This document shows, in pieces, positions 8,498-17,771 of a DNA stretch of 64,000 nt (its first letter is position 1; each line of letters opens with the position of its first letter). The DNA is taken from contig NZ_CP053661.1 in NCBI RefSeq assembly GCF_013177315.1, forward strand, positions 5,208,001 to 5,272,000. The letters run 5' to 3'. The DNA is from Thermoleptolyngbya sichuanensis A183. Lineage in GTDB: Bacteria > Cyanobacteriota > Cyanobacteriia > Elainellales > Elainellaceae. The translations under genes and the position numbers were made by a program. The notes below the pieces were generated by a model. That model had not been told where the DNA came from. It saw only the letters and a program-made list of their open reading frames with translations, and did no database searches.

Positions 8498-9139
8498 TCA
8501 CGCCTTCACGCCCTCTTTCCCCTTGTCCCCACACCAATCCCCACACACCCCACCCGCTGGCCCGCTGGGATGCAGACCGCAGCAGAGCCAGTGGATGCCT
8601 GTGCTGCCCTCGTAGGCATAGCCGTGGTAGTGGATGCAGCCTTCGCAGGCGGGTGGACGGGGGCGGGGGCGCAGGAGATCTTGACTCTGGGCGGTGGCTT
8701 CGTGATTTGCCTGGAGAAAGATCTGGTAGAGCGGATTGGTGCGATAGGCGGGGTCTTCGGAGACGTACCAAGTAACGAGCAGGTGATGATCGGGGGCGAT
8801 CGCCTGGCCCCAGGCCACCACGGGCACCTCTAGCTGCACCAAAATGCCGCCCGCGAAGTCGGGATTGGGGTCTGGCAGTTGCGATAGCACTGAACCACGC
8901 ACCGGAAACGCGTCTTCTAGCACCAGTCCAATCGCCGGGGCGATCGCCGCTTTTGCGCCATCTGCACTGGCAAACCGCACCATCACCCGACCGCGATAGC
9001 GATTTTGATGCGCCTGGTGCTGAATCCAGCGATCGCCCACCTGTATCTCGATTTGGCGATCGATCGATTGAACCTGGGCAAGGCCGCTGCGGCTAAAGCG
9101 CCAGATTTGGTCGGTGGGGATGGGCTGAGCGCGAGACAT
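8498..9139 (-). CDS. Hypothetical protein with Cys/His-rich C-terminus
   Basis: Encodes 213 residues. The first 160 look like a soluble beta-rich fold (QIEIQVGDRWIQHQAH; ILVQLEVPVVAWGQ; HHLLVTWYVSEDP). After a proline-arginine linker comes a compact Cys/His cluster (CEGCIHYHGYAYEG, then LCCGLHP and CGDWC). This pattern could bind a metal such as zinc. The last dozen residues (GDKGKEGVKA) look like read-through beyond the natural end of such a module. I do not recognise the family. It sits between a creatininase gene (convergent) and a phosphoesterase gene (same strand, 85 bases upstream). Confidence 0.6.
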   Translation of the reverse strand: MSRAQPIPTDQIWRFSRSGLAQVQSIDRQIEIQVGDRWIQHQAHQNRYRGRVMVRFASADGAKAAIAPAIGLVLEDAFPVRGSVLSQLPDPNPDFAGGILVQLEVPVVAWGQAIAPDHHLLVTWYVSEDPAYRTNPLYQIFLQANHEATAQSQDLLRPRPRPPACEGCIHYHGYAYEGSTGIHWLCCGLHPSGPAGGVCGDWCGDKGKEGVKA

Positions 9140-9224
9140 AGAGGTTTAGAAATCAGGGTTCAGGAGTCCAGTTTCAGGGCTGAAATCTTTCTCTTGAGGG
9201 GCCAGGTGAGCGGGGTTTGGGCCG

Positions 9225-10214
9225 TCAGGCGATCGCCTCCGATTCTTCTCGTTCTTCAATGGCAGGGGCGTTTTGCTGATAAAACACCTGCTTAGAATGA
9301 ATCGCGCAGTCCTGATTGAGCCAAACTAGCGAGGTCTGGAAGACTTCGCCGCGCCGCAGCGTAACCAGCGAAAAGTTTCGCAGGCAATCCTCTTCTGTAG
9401 ACACGATCCGGGGCACGCAGGCGGCATTCAGGTAGACCGTGCCAGCCGGGTCAACATGCAGCGGGCGGCGAAGCTGGGTTTTGGTGTGGCGCAGGGAGTG
9501 GTGCATGTGCCCAAAGGCGACCAAGGGAACGGACTTGCCGAGGGTGCGGGTGTGGGCGATCGCCGCTGCCAGATCCGGATCACCGTGGTCGCCGCCGATG
9601 GGTTTCCAGTCTTTGCCGCAGGGATCTTCTGGGGCGCTGCCCAATCCCAGAGGGCCACAGTGACCAATGAACAGAATGGTGTCATGGGCCGCAGCCTGCG
9701 CCGCAGCAACAATGCGCTCGGTAGATTCCTGGAAACTGCGAACCCCGTAGCGGCTGGCATAGAAATCTTCATTTTTCCACTGGGAACCGCCCCAGCTAAA
9801 GGGTCGCCCGCCGACGACCGATAGCCCCAGCCCAGGAAAGTCCAAATAGCCGTAGCCCACATGGGTTTCGCCCAGCAGGTCTAGCTGCTGCTGCACGCGG
9901 TCTTCTACCTTAGGATCGTAGGGGCACTTGCTGCGGCCCCAGTCGGTGGCGGTGTACCAGGCATCGTGGTTGCCGAGGATGACGGCTTTGGGAATCGACA
10001 TCGCGGCGATCGCCCGCACAATGCCCACCGCCTCGTTGCCAAAATCCCCCACCAGCAGCACCAGATCCACCCCCAGCCGCCGCAGCGCCCGCTCGTCCTG
10101 CGCGTCCCACTGGTCATGCACATCTCCCACCACGGCGATCGTGAGCGTCTCAGGCATTCCCGATGCGCTCCCCTGCCCTTCCTCTGTCATAGCTGCGTCC
10201 TCGCTGGTCTCCAT
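9225..10214 (-). CDS. TIGR04168-type metallophosphoesterase
   Basis: Calcineurin-like phosphoesterase of about 329 residues, resembling a family found in cyanobacteria and plants. All the metal-binding blocks are present: VVGDVHDQW, LVGDFGNEAV, ILGNHDAWYTATDWG, FIGHCGP and FGHMHH. The frame is open further upstream (to 10466), but that part lies inside the penicillin-binding protein gene on the same strand, so the start is placed at ATG 10214, 49 bases after that gene ends. An internal ATG at 10157, just before the phosphoesterase fold, is also possible. The physiological substrate is not known. Confidence 0.85.
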   Translation of the reverse strand: METSEDAAMTEEGQGSASGMPETLTIAVVGDVHDQWDAQDERALRRLGVDLVLLVGDFGNEAVGIVRAIAAMSIPKAVILGNHDAWYTATDWGRSKCPYDPKVEDRVQQQLDLLGETHVGYGYLDFPGLGLSVVGGRPFSWGGSQWKNEDFYASRYGVRSFQESTERIVAAAQAAAHDTILFIGHCGPLGLGSAPEDPCGKDWKPIGGDHGDPDLAAAIAHTRTLGKSVPLVAFGHMHHSLRHTKTQLRRPLHVDPAGTVYLNAACVPRIVSTEEDCLRNFSLVTLRRGEVFQTSLVWLNQDCAIHSKQVFYQQNAPAIEEREESEAIA

Positions 10215-10263
10215 TACCAGGATATCCAGCTTTTTGCCCCCAGCAGGCGGACTCGACTCCTGC

Positions 10264-12525
10264 CTATCGAATAATCCGCCCCATATAGTCACCCCAAAGC
10301 TGGGCGGCCTGACCGCTGCTGCCCCCGGTAGGCGAGTTGTCGTCGTTGCCAAACCAAATTCCGGTGGTGATCTGGCGGCTGGGCACATAGCCCACAAACC
10401 AGAGGTCGCGGTTGTCGTTGTTTGTGCCCGTTTTCCCCGCTTCGCCCAGTCCCAGATAGGCCGCACGACCCGTGCCGTTGGACACCACGCCTTGCAGCAG
10501 GTCGGTCATGGTGCGAGCAATGTCGGCAGGCAGCACGGCTGTATTCGTCTGGGGCGTTTTGCTGGCATCGTAAATCACGCGGCAGCTTTGCACATCGTTG
10601 GGATCAGTGCAATCGCTACTGTCGAGGATGCGCTGCACCGCATGGGGGCGATTGCGAACGCCCTGATTTGCCAGCACAGCGTAGGCCCCAGTTAGCTCCA
10701 GGAGCGTCACTTCGCTCTGCCCCAGCACCAGGCCAGGCACAGGGTTCAGCGGCGAGGTGATGCCCATGCGGCGGGCCGTCTCCACGATGTTATTCAGTCC
10801 GGCCTCGCGCCCCACCCGCAGCGCGATCACATTTTCCGACAGCGCCATGCCCGTATACATGTCCGCACTGCCGCTGCTGGTGCGTTCGCAGCCGCGAAAG
10901 GATTGCCCCTGCCAGGTCATCGGTTCGCAAGAAAAGGCGGTGTAGGGCGAAATGCCTTGCTCCAGGGCGGCGGTATAGGCGAAGGCTTTGAAGGTAGACC
11001 CTGGCTGTCGTAGCGCCTGGGTGGCTCGGTTGAACTGGCTCTCTTGAAAGTCTACACCGCCCACCAGCGCCAGCACTTCGCCCGTGCGGCTGTCCAGCGT
11101 AACCAGTGCGCCCTGGGAAAAGCCGGAGCCTGCGCCAACGGATTCGACCGTGCTGCGGAGGAGCCGTTCGGCTTCGCGCTGATAGCCCGGATCGAGGCTG
11201 CTTTCGACCACAAAGTTGCCCTCCTGGGCCAACTGGCTGCCGAGGAGTTCCTCTAGCTCGCTGAAGACATAGCTGGTAAAGTAGGGGGCGATACTGCTGC
11301 GAAGTTCTTCCAGGGTTTCGGGGTTGATTTCGATGCGCGATCGCCGGGCCCGTTCTGCCTCTTCTAGGCTGATTTTGCCTTGGGCGGCCATGCGGTTGAT
11401 GACGCGATCGCGCAATTGCACCGCCGTTTCGTAGTCCTGCACTGGGTTAAAGCTGTTTGGCGCGGGCAAGATCCCTACCAGCGTCGCCGCTTCCGAAAGC
11501 GTCAGTTCCTTGGCGGGCTTACCAAAGTAATACTGTGAGGCATCTTCAAAGCCGTAGGTGCCGTTGCCCAGATAGACCCGGTTGAGATATTCCAGCATCA
11601 AAAAGTCTTTGCTGTAGAACGTCTCCAGCTTGAGGGCGACGACAGCTTCCCGCAGCTTGCGTCCGGCAGAATCGGACGTGCCGACGTAATCCCGAAAGAT
11701 ATTGCGGGCAAGCTGCTGGGTGAGGGTGCTGCCGCCTTCGCGGATGCCGCCGCCGAGGATGTTGGTGACCAGGGCCCGCAGGATGCCGATTGGGTCGATG
11801 CCCAGATGCCAGTAATAGCGGCTATCTTCGGAAGCGATGAGCGCGTCGGGCAGATAGCGTGAAAAATCGGAGAGGCGATCGCCCGTCGTGTGGGCGCGGG
11901 CGCGAGTCGGCGTGAGCGGTGTTACCCCATCGCGAGCCATCACCATGACCGGCCCCTGCACCGAGGCAGGCAATGGACGCACCGAAAACTTCTGCCACTC
12001 CAGCCCAATCCACAGCGCCGTCAGCGCCGTTAGCCCTGTAAAGCCATACATGCCGTAGCGGGCTGCTTTGACATAGACAGGCGGCGGATCGACATACTGA
12101 ATCCGCACCGCAGCGGCTAGATCTGGCGGCCCCAGCGTAAACACATCGCCATGCCGTAGGGGTATCTTCGTCAGCCGTCGCTTGCCCCGATAGATGCCGT
12201 TGGTGGAGTTTTCATCCTTCAGCACGAAGGCATATTTGCCCCGGCGGCTGTCGCGGGTCAGGGACAGGTGCATCTGGCTGACGACCGGGTTTCGCACCAC
12301 TATGTCGCAAGAACGAGAACTGCGCCCCAGCAGGTAGCGATCGCCCAGCAGAGGATAGGTCTCAGGATTAGGGCTGCCGCTCTCTGGGTCTTGCACCCAC
12401 AGTTCCGGCACTCGCGCATTGGGCTTCAGCTTCAGCCGAGAAAAATTCACCCTAGCTTGCTGCACTGCCCGCGTAATCGTCGTGAGCAGGGTCTTGGGTG
12501 GTGTGGGCGGCGGCGATTGAGTCAC
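10264..12525 (-). CDS. Class A penicillin-binding protein with N-terminal FHA domain
   Basis: Bifunctional peptidoglycan synthase of 753 residues. Order of domains: an FHA phosphothreonine-binding module (about 60-145, with LLGRSSRSCDIVV and ENSTNGIYR), one membrane anchor (about 160-178), a GT51 glycosyltransferase (catalytic Glu in SEDSRYYWHLGID; EGGSTLTQQLARN) and a transpeptidase. The transpeptidase has S510-x-x-K513 (QPGSTFKAF), an SEN motif (SENVIALRVG) and K698-T-G-T. The FHA domain faces the cytoplasm and would recognise phosphothreonine on a partner, which suggests control by Ser/Thr kinases as known for cell-wall regulators. The phosphoesterase gene follows 49 bases downstream. All catalytic residues are intact. 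Confidence 0.92.
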   Translation of the reverse strand: MTQSPPPTPPKTLLTTITRAVQQARVNFSRLKLKPNARVPELWVQDPESGSPNPETYPLLGDRYLLGRSSRSCDIVVRNPVVSQMHLSLTRDSRRGKYAFVLKDENSTNGIYRGKRRLTKIPLRHGDVFTLGPPDLAAAVRIQYVDPPPVYVKAARYGMYGFTGLTALTALWIGLEWQKFSVRPLPASVQGPVMVMARDGVTPLTPTRARAHTTGDRLSDFSRYLPDALIASEDSRYYWHLGIDPIGILRALVTNILGGGIREGGSTLTQQLARNIFRDYVGTSDSAGRKLREAVVALKLETFYSKDFLMLEYLNRVYLGNGTYGFEDASQYYFGKPAKELTLSEAATLVGILPAPNSFNPVQDYETAVQLRDRVINRMAAQGKISLEEAERARRSRIEINPETLEELRSSIAPYFTSYVFSELEELLGSQLAQEGNFVVESSLDPGYQREAERLLRSTVESVGAGSGFSQGALVTLDSRTGEVLALVGGVDFQESQFNRATQALRQPGSTFKAFAYTAALEQGISPYTAFSCEPMTWQGQSFRGCERTSSGSADMYTGMALSENVIALRVGREAGLNNIVETARRMGITSPLNPVPGLVLGQSEVTLLELTGAYAVLANQGVRNRPHAVQRILDSSDCTDPNDVQSCRVIYDASKTPQTNTAVLPADIARTMTDLLQGVVSNGTGRAAYLGLGEAGKTGTNNDNRDLWFVGYVPSRQITTGIWFGNDDNSPTGGSSGQAAQLWGDYMGRIIR

Positions 12526-12641
12526 GTTGACGTTCCTGACAGAGCAACGCAGTTATAAAAGGATGAGCGGGAGAAAGGCGAACTCCGGAGAACCTTGAAA
12601 GACTAGCTTGAAAGACTAGAGAAAAACCAAGGCGAATTGAG

Positions 12642-12839
12642 TCAAAAGCAAAAATCGAAACTCAGGATATGCCCGCCGATGAAGCCGCAAATCAGCCCCA
12701 AATAGCCCCATAGCCCTACTTTTTTGATCTCTGATGGCTGCTTCCGGGCTTCAAACTGGTCGCAAGATCCCTTGTAGATAACATAGCGAATCTTAGAGAT
12801 TCCAGAAATTTTTGGCCGCAGTTTTGATTGGCGTGCAGT
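12642..12839 (-). CDS. Possible small protein with non-canonical or lost start
   Basis: A minus-strand frame open for 65 codons ends at the stop at 12642-12644. Its protein looks unusually coding-like for intergenic DNA: a polar first half (YVIYKGSCDQFEARKQPSEI) followed by a Gly-rich hydrophobic segment (VGLWGYLGLICGFIGGHIL). That would suit a small membrane-anchored protein. No in-frame ATG, GTG or TTG is present; only CTG and ATT/ATC codons could start it, so it is either started unusually, frameshifted at its 5' end, or chance. It occupies the otherwise empty gap between the penicillin-binding protein gene and the next minus-strand gene. Confidence 0.35.
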   Translation of the reverse strand, partial: TARQSKLRPKISGISKIRYVIYKGSCDQFEARKQPSEIKKVGLWGYLGLICGFIGGHILSFDFCF

Positions 12840-12915
12840 TTAGCGGGATGATTGGGGCAATCGCCCTTCGTCCGCCCAATCCAAACCCGACCCGTTCAGC
12901 CAAGTCCGGCAAATC

Positions 12916-13398
12916 TCAGGCAGAGAGCTTTGCTCGAAAGGTCAGCGTGATGCCGCCGCTAGTACCCAGCCGTCCACCCGTGCCCAGCAGGTTCACCTGG
13001 CCCTCGCCACTCACCTCCACCGACAGCACAATTTCCTCTAGCTCCATGCCTGCCACCTCTGTTGCGCTCTGGCGGGCCCGACTCAGCACGCGCCCCATAC
13101 GCGACAAGAAGCTCGACATATTTTGCTCCAGCGCGTCTGTGGAAACGGGCGTGCGCTGAGTGCGTCCTGCAAAACCAGGTTCGCCAAAGGGATTGTTGCC
13201 CCAGCCGCCGCGCTGCCCGTCGGTTTGGATATTAGGCGAGGCAGGCGCTTCTGTGACCACCCAGATGACATCGGGGTCGGCGTGGAGCGGCATGGCGCTG
13301 TCTAGAGAAGCGTCTGAAGGGGATCGGTCTGAGGGGGAACGGTCTGAGGCGCGGTGAGCAGAAGGATCAGTAAAGTCCGCAGGCATAGGGCTTAACAC
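12916..13398 (-). CDS. Hypothetical protein, Pepco/trypco-like C-terminal domain
   Basis: Encodes 160 residues. The first 40 are Ser/Asp/Arg-rich with a degenerate repeat (SDRSPSDRSPSD), encoded by a short DNA repeat near 13312-13345. The C-terminal part (MELEEIVLSVEVSGEGQVNL, then GTGGITLTF-like ending) resembles the small beta domains called Pepco or trypco. Those are found as stand-alone or peptidase-linked modules in cyanobacterial conflict-type systems. That link is recalled from family appearance and is tentative. No peptidase, NTPase or caspase-like gene is adjacent. The gene runs opposite to thiD; an alternative ATG lies four codons in. Confidence 0.5.
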   Translation of the reverse strand: MLSPMPADFTDPSAHRASDRSPSDRSPSDASLDSAMPLHADPDVIWVVTEAPASPNIQTDGQRGGWGNNPFGEPGFAGRTQRTPVSTDALEQNMSSFLSRMGRVLSRARQSATEVAGMELEEIVLSVEVSGEGQVNLLGTGGRLGTSGGITLTFRAKLSA

Positions 13399-13651
13399 TC
13401 GATTTCCCCCATTTTATGAGGGATCTTTTTATGAGGGATCTTGAGCAGGCGGCTGGGTCGATAAATTTGCAATCTGCTGTGTAAACCAGGCAGCAGCGCA
13501 GGTGTTGGTTCGATACTGATCTATCGCAGGGTGCGGGAGAGAATGAGATGATGGGATGAGGCGAGAAAGTCGCGGGGCAGTGAGGTAACAGAGGCTGCCC
13601 CAGCAATTTGCTCCTACAGTTCCTCCCAATCGTCTTCGACTTACGTCTCGA

Positions 13652-14479
13652 ATGTCTACAGTCCCCGATCTCTCCATCCCCATTGCCCTGACGATTGCTG
13701 GCTCAGACAGCGGGGGCGGCGCAGGAATTCAGGCTGATTTACGAACCTTCGCGTTCCACCAAGTCCACGGCACCAGCGCCTTGACCTGCATCACGGCCCA
13801 AAATACGCAGGGCGTGACGCGGGTGGACGCGCTGCCTCCGGAGGCTGTGGTCGCCCAAATTGCCGCAGTAGCGGGGGATATTGGTGTACAGGCTGTGAAA
13901 ACGGGGATGCTGCTGAACCGCGAGATCATTGCCGCCGTAGCGCAGCAAGCCGAAGAGTTGCCATTGCCGAATCTGGTGGTCGATCCGGTGATGGTGTCTC
14001 GCACGGGGGCGCAGTTGATTGCCGACGAGGCGATCGCCCTTCTTTGCACCGACCTCTTGCCCAAAGCCCGCCTGACCACGCCCAACCGCTACGAAGCGCA
14101 AATTCTGGCCGACCTGGAAATTCACACGCTGGACGATATGAAGCAGGCCGCCGAGCGCATCTTGCAAACGCACCAGCCCGGTGCAGTGCTGGTCAAGGGC
14201 GGCGGCATGACGGGCGAGTTGCGCGGTGTGGATGTGTTTGCCGACGGGACGCAGTTGGCGGTGCTGCAAACCCAGACCGTCCACACCACCGACACCCACG
14301 GTACAGGCTGCACCCTATCGGCGGCGATCGCCGCAAATCTTGCCCTCGGTCGTGACCTGTTTTCTGCTGTGCAGCACGCAAAGGATTATGTCACCCATGC
14401 GCTCCAGCACTCCCTCCGCATCGGGCACGGGCAGGGGCCTGTCGGGCATTTTTACTCCCTGTTGTCGTCGGGTAGGTAA
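13652..14479 (+). CDS. thiD: Hydroxymethylpyrimidine/phosphomethylpyrimidine kinase
   Basis: Bifunctional kinase of thiamine biosynthesis that phosphorylates HMP to HMP-P and then to HMP-PP in the cytoplasm. The 275-residue product shows the ribokinase-fold motifs of ThiD: AGSDSGGGAGIQADL at the N-terminus, the HMP pocket region (CITAQNTQGV), VVDPVMVSRTG, VLVKGGG, and the anion-hole signature DTHGTGCTLSAA near residue 217. Length is normal for a stand-alone ThiD. No other thiamine gene and no recognisable TPP riboswitch was seen in the 250 bases upstream. Start ATG at 13652 fits the family N-terminus. Confidence 0.95.
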   Translation: MSTVPDLSIPIALTIAGSDSGGGAGIQADLRTFAFHQVHGTSALTCITAQNTQGVTRVDALPPEAVVAQIAAVAGDIGVQAVKTGMLLNREIIAAVAQQAEELPLPNLVVDPVMVSRTGAQLIADEAIALLCTDLLPKARLTTPNRYEAQILADLEIHTLDDMKQAAERILQTHQPGAVLVKGGGMTGELRGVDVFADGTQLAVLQTQTVHTTDTHGTGCTLSAAIAANLALGRDLFSAVQHAKDYVTHALQHSLRIGHGQGPVGHFYSLLSSGR

Positions 14480-14563
14480 TTTGGCATATAGACCCAGGAA
14501 TTCATCCTATAGACGCAGGAAATCATGCAGGCGCAAGCATTATTGAGCAGCCGCCATTCTTCC

Positions 14564-16939
14564 CTATCCTGCCACTGGCTCGGCTTGCAGCATCCCTGCT
14601 GAGCCGTTCGGTTCAGGGCTTTGCTGAGAACGGGGAATGCGAATCACAAAGCGAGTGCCTTCCCCCGGAGTCGAGAAGCATTCCAGTGCGCCCCGGTGCT
14701 TTCCGGTAATGATCTGATAGCTAATCGATAGGCCCATCCCAGTTCCTTTGCCCACAGGCTTGGTCGTAAAAAACGGATCAAAAATCTGGCGCTGAACCTC
14801 CTGAGGAATGCCGTCGCCATTATCGGCGATCGCAATTTCCACCCAGTCAGCATCGACCAGCGCCGTAGAAACCTCAATACGGCTAGGATCTTGCTGTATT
14901 TCTTCCTTTGTCCGGTCTGCATCCTTGGCTTCTAGAGCATCAATGGCGTTCGCCAAAATATTCATTAAGACCTGATTCAAGGAACCTGGATAGCATTCCA
15001 CATCTGGCAAGTCGGCATAATGCTTGATCACCTGGATGGCGGGTCGATTTCCCTTTGCCTTGAGGCGATGCTCCAAAATCAACAGCGTGCTGTCAATGCC
15101 CTCATGGATATCCACCGTTTTGAACTCTGCTTCGTCCATGCGGGCAAAATTCCGCAAAGACAGGACAATCTGCCGAATCCGGTCTGTCCCAACCCGCAAA
15201 GAGACCAGCAGGTTGGGCAAATCCTGCTGCAAAAATTCTAGGTCGATTGCGTCGGAGGTTTCTTGAATTTCGCGGGGTGGCGTGGGGTAGTGACGCTGGT
15301 AAAGCTGAACTAGGTTCAGCAGGTCGCTAACCGATTCTTTGAGCGGCGACAGGTTGCCGTGGATAAAATTCACCGGATTATTGATCTCATGGGCCACGCC
15401 AGCCACCAACTGCCCTAGGCTAGACATCTTTTCGCTTTGCACCACCTGTGCCTGGGTTTGCTCCAGTTCGGCCAGCGTTTGCTGAAGCGCTGCGGTGCGC
15501 TCTTCTACCCGATTTTCAAGATCAGCGTTAATGCACTCTAGTTCCGCATTAGCATGTTCTAAATGACCAACTAGAGAAGCAATCTGCTTGGTCATGTAGT
15601 TAAACGACTCACCCAGCGCGGTGAACTCTTGAATCGAAATCGAGCTGGTGGCATCGACTTGGTGGGAGAGATCGCCTCTCGCCATGCGCTGGCTAGCCTG
15701 ACTGAGGCAGTCAATAGGGCGAGCAATCCAGCGAGAAGTTAATAGCCCCATTATCAATGAAATGAACAGTACAACGGTGCATATAAAAATGTTGCGTTGA
15801 GTTTCGGCATTGATTTCTGCCATAAAGTCAGACTTTGGCAGGACGATCACCATCAGCCAATCTAGCCCGTGGGCATTGCTCCAGGGTCTGACGTAGACAA
15901 ACTGGCGCTGGTTGTCAACAACTTCAATTTGAGTTGCTGAACGGATGGCATATAGATTGCCAAGCTGTGACTGGATGGCCTGGCTCACTGCCCGAATCTT
16001 CGGATCTGGACTGCTTAGGCTATTGATGCGCCGTGGTGGCTGACTACCGTTAGTTAATAAGATGGGAGCCTGGCTAGAACTTCCAATTAGCAGACCGTTT
16101 CGCTCTACGACGAAGATTTGGCCCGATGGACTGGCCTTGATGCTTCCAAGGAATTCGCTGATTCCCGCTAAGTCTAGATCGATGTGAGCGACTCCCAGCA
16201 AGTTGCGGCTGTCATCATATACAGGCGCGCTTAAACTCATAGCAGGATAATGGTTTTTCTCATGAGCTTGAGAACTGACCCTTTGATCAAAGGCTTGGTT
16301 AGCTTCATCGTCAAGAGATTGGTCGGCGGTAGCGTCCAGAGGGAGGGGATGATCGTCTGCATAATCGATGCCGCTCCAGACGGGCTTTCCGGCAGCGATC
16401 GCCTCTAAATACCAAGACTTGCGTAACGGGTTAAATTGCATCTGCTGCAATTGCATAGCGCGGTTGCCCTGAAGATCTACTGTGTAGAAAGCCGCGGTTC
16501 CTTGGGGGCTGTTTTCATAGAGCAGCAATGCCTGCCCAGAGCGCCTCACGCCAATCTCGCTACCATCGAGACGGGCAAAACCGGTGTAGAGAATCGAGGG
16601 AAACGTCTTTGCCTGTCGCCAAAAGTAGCGCCCGCTAGCAGCAGGGTCGTCTAGCCGAACCTCACCGTTGGCGATCGCCCGTGCGTTAATCTGCATCAAC
16701 CGCATCGGTGTAGAGAGGTACCTGCTGAGCTGAGCATCGACATTCTGACTAACTTGGTTTGCAACCTGCGCTACCAAGTTGCTGACCGTCTGTTGCTCAT
16801 TTCTAAGCGCAATGTAGCCGATGAGCACAGCAGCGCCACAAGTTTGCAGCACAAAGGGCAAGACTAGCACGAGCTTTAGGGGAATCCCTTGACGGCGGCC
16901 TTGGCCAGCAATCGAGAACTTTGACAAGCGTGTGGGCAT
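14564..16939 (-). CDS. Cache-domain sensor histidine kinase
   Basis: Membrane sensor of 791 residues: TM1 (about 22-45), a large extracytoplasmic dCache-like region (about 46-375, with LLGVAHIDLDLAGISEF and IFVVERNGLLIGSS), TM2 (384-402), HAMP (about 402-455), a coiled coil (455-505), a phosphoacceptor domain with H517 in GVAHEINNPVNFIHG, and an ATPase domain (IADNGDGIP, GTGMGLSISYQI). The HEINNP type of H-box is common in cyanobacterial kinases that work with response regulators at distant loci. No regulator is adjacent. dCache domains usually bind small molecules such as amino or carboxylic acids; the ligand is unknown here. Confidence 0.9.
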   Translation of the reverse strand: MPTRLSKFSIAGQGRRQGIPLKLVLVLPFVLQTCGAAVLIGYIALRNEQQTVSNLVAQVANQVSQNVDAQLSRYLSTPMRLMQINARAIANGEVRLDDPAASGRYFWRQAKTFPSILYTGFARLDGSEIGVRRSGQALLLYENSPQGTAAFYTVDLQGNRAMQLQQMQFNPLRKSWYLEAIAAGKPVWSGIDYADDHPLPLDATADQSLDDEANQAFDQRVSSQAHEKNHYPAMSLSAPVYDDSRNLLGVAHIDLDLAGISEFLGSIKASPSGQIFVVERNGLLIGSSSQAPILLTNGSQPPRRINSLSSPDPKIRAVSQAIQSQLGNLYAIRSATQIEVVDNQRQFVYVRPWSNAHGLDWLMVIVLPKSDFMAEINAETQRNIFICTVVLFISLIMGLLTSRWIARPIDCLSQASQRMARGDLSHQVDATSSISIQEFTALGESFNYMTKQIASLVGHLEHANAELECINADLENRVEERTAALQQTLAELEQTQAQVVQSEKMSSLGQLVAGVAHEINNPVNFIHGNLSPLKESVSDLLNLVQLYQRHYPTPPREIQETSDAIDLEFLQQDLPNLLVSLRVGTDRIRQIVLSLRNFARMDEAEFKTVDIHEGIDSTLLILEHRLKAKGNRPAIQVIKHYADLPDVECYPGSLNQVLMNILANAIDALEAKDADRTKEEIQQDPSRIEVSTALVDADWVEIAIADNGDGIPQEVQRQIFDPFFTTKPVGKGTGMGLSISYQIITGKHRGALECFSTPGEGTRFVIRIPRSQQSPEPNGSAGMLQAEPVAG

Positions 16940-17771
16940 AGTGGAGGTTTGATGCTGTGAGGGTTTAGCCTAGATGTGAGATTTCATTGAGCGCCAGTGA
17001 GCGCCAGTGAGCGCCAGTGAGCGCCAAAGTTTCTGCCAAAATCTTGCCAAAATTCTTTTGAAGTTGCTGTAAGGGTTTAGCCTGGATACCGCATTTTTTG
17101 AAGCTAGTGAGGAGGGATGAGATGGGACAAAAAGCCCTTGTCTTTTCGAGCTAGCACATGCCTCGCCTTGCAAGAAAATGCTGTACGAGATTCCACGTTT
17201 AGTAATCAAGCGCAGTGATGAGACTGGGCAGAGCGGAAACCTAGATTCAGCATTTGATTTAGCAACATTTGCTCATTCTCGCTCGTGAGCAGTGCCAAAC
17301 ACGCTCGGAATGTGTGCAACATATACTTTCTTCAACATGCTTGGCTGATTGACTAGTCTTTTTCCTTTATCCCTAAGTTTCTTCTCCCAGCAGGGGAAAA
17401 GAACTCTAGACTGAGAGCCGGGGTACAAAGTCCCTCGCCCCGCCCCCGTCGTAGTAGGACGGGAGCAGAGGAACCGGGATAGAGCTTGGGGTAGGGAAGT
17501 TCAGAGGAAATCTCAGATGTGATCAATCAGTCAAGCATTACACCTCAACTCATTACACCTTTCTTTTTGCCATGCCTTAATTACAGACTGACTACAGAAA
17601 CATCGCTGGACATACCTCAACTAGGATGCCCTCGATCATCTAGAGACTATCTTCTGATACTGATGATGCAGTTGACATGGATGATGCAGTACCTTGTCTG
17701 ATGCAGAACTTTGGAAAATAGCCGCTAGCGCAGGGCAAGCAGCCATTGATGCGGGTCACTGATGCAGGTCA
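16940..17771. other. Long intergenic region, no gene recognised
   Basis: About 830 bases without a convincing gene. It includes the promoter side of the cache kinase. Three 10-bp tandem copies of gcgccagtga plus a partial copy lie at 16991-17026. Two near-identical 23-bp stretches (tgctgtgagggtttagcct and tgctgtaagggtttagcct) start at 16953 and 17066. A GC-rich patch with possible hairpins sits at 17416-17500, and short 'gatgcag' repeats occur near 17660-17705. The minus-strand frame at 16970-17209 is repeat-derived and is not called. Confidence 0.5.
16991..17026. repeat. 10-bp tandem repeat upstream of the cache kinase
   Basis: gcgccagtga is repeated three times exactly (16991-17020) and followed by gcgcca, about 50-85 bases upstream of the kinase start on the minus strand. 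Confidence 0.85.

Noticed and set aside
8461-8833. Plus-strand frames after the creatininase gene
   Set aside because: They lie opposite the Cys/His-rich hypothetical gene and show no domain.
10215-10466. N-terminal 84 codons of the open phosphoesterase frame
   Set aside because: They lie within the 3' end of the penicillin-binding protein gene and show no resemblance to phosphoesterases; ATG 10214 is used instead.
16970-17209. Minus-strand 79-codon frame upstream of the cache kinase
   Set aside because: Its end is encoded by the 10-bp tandem repeat and the rest is not coding-like.
17416-17500. Structured non-coding RNA in a GC-rich patch
   Set aside because: Short possible hairpins only; no match to any RNA family that I recognise.
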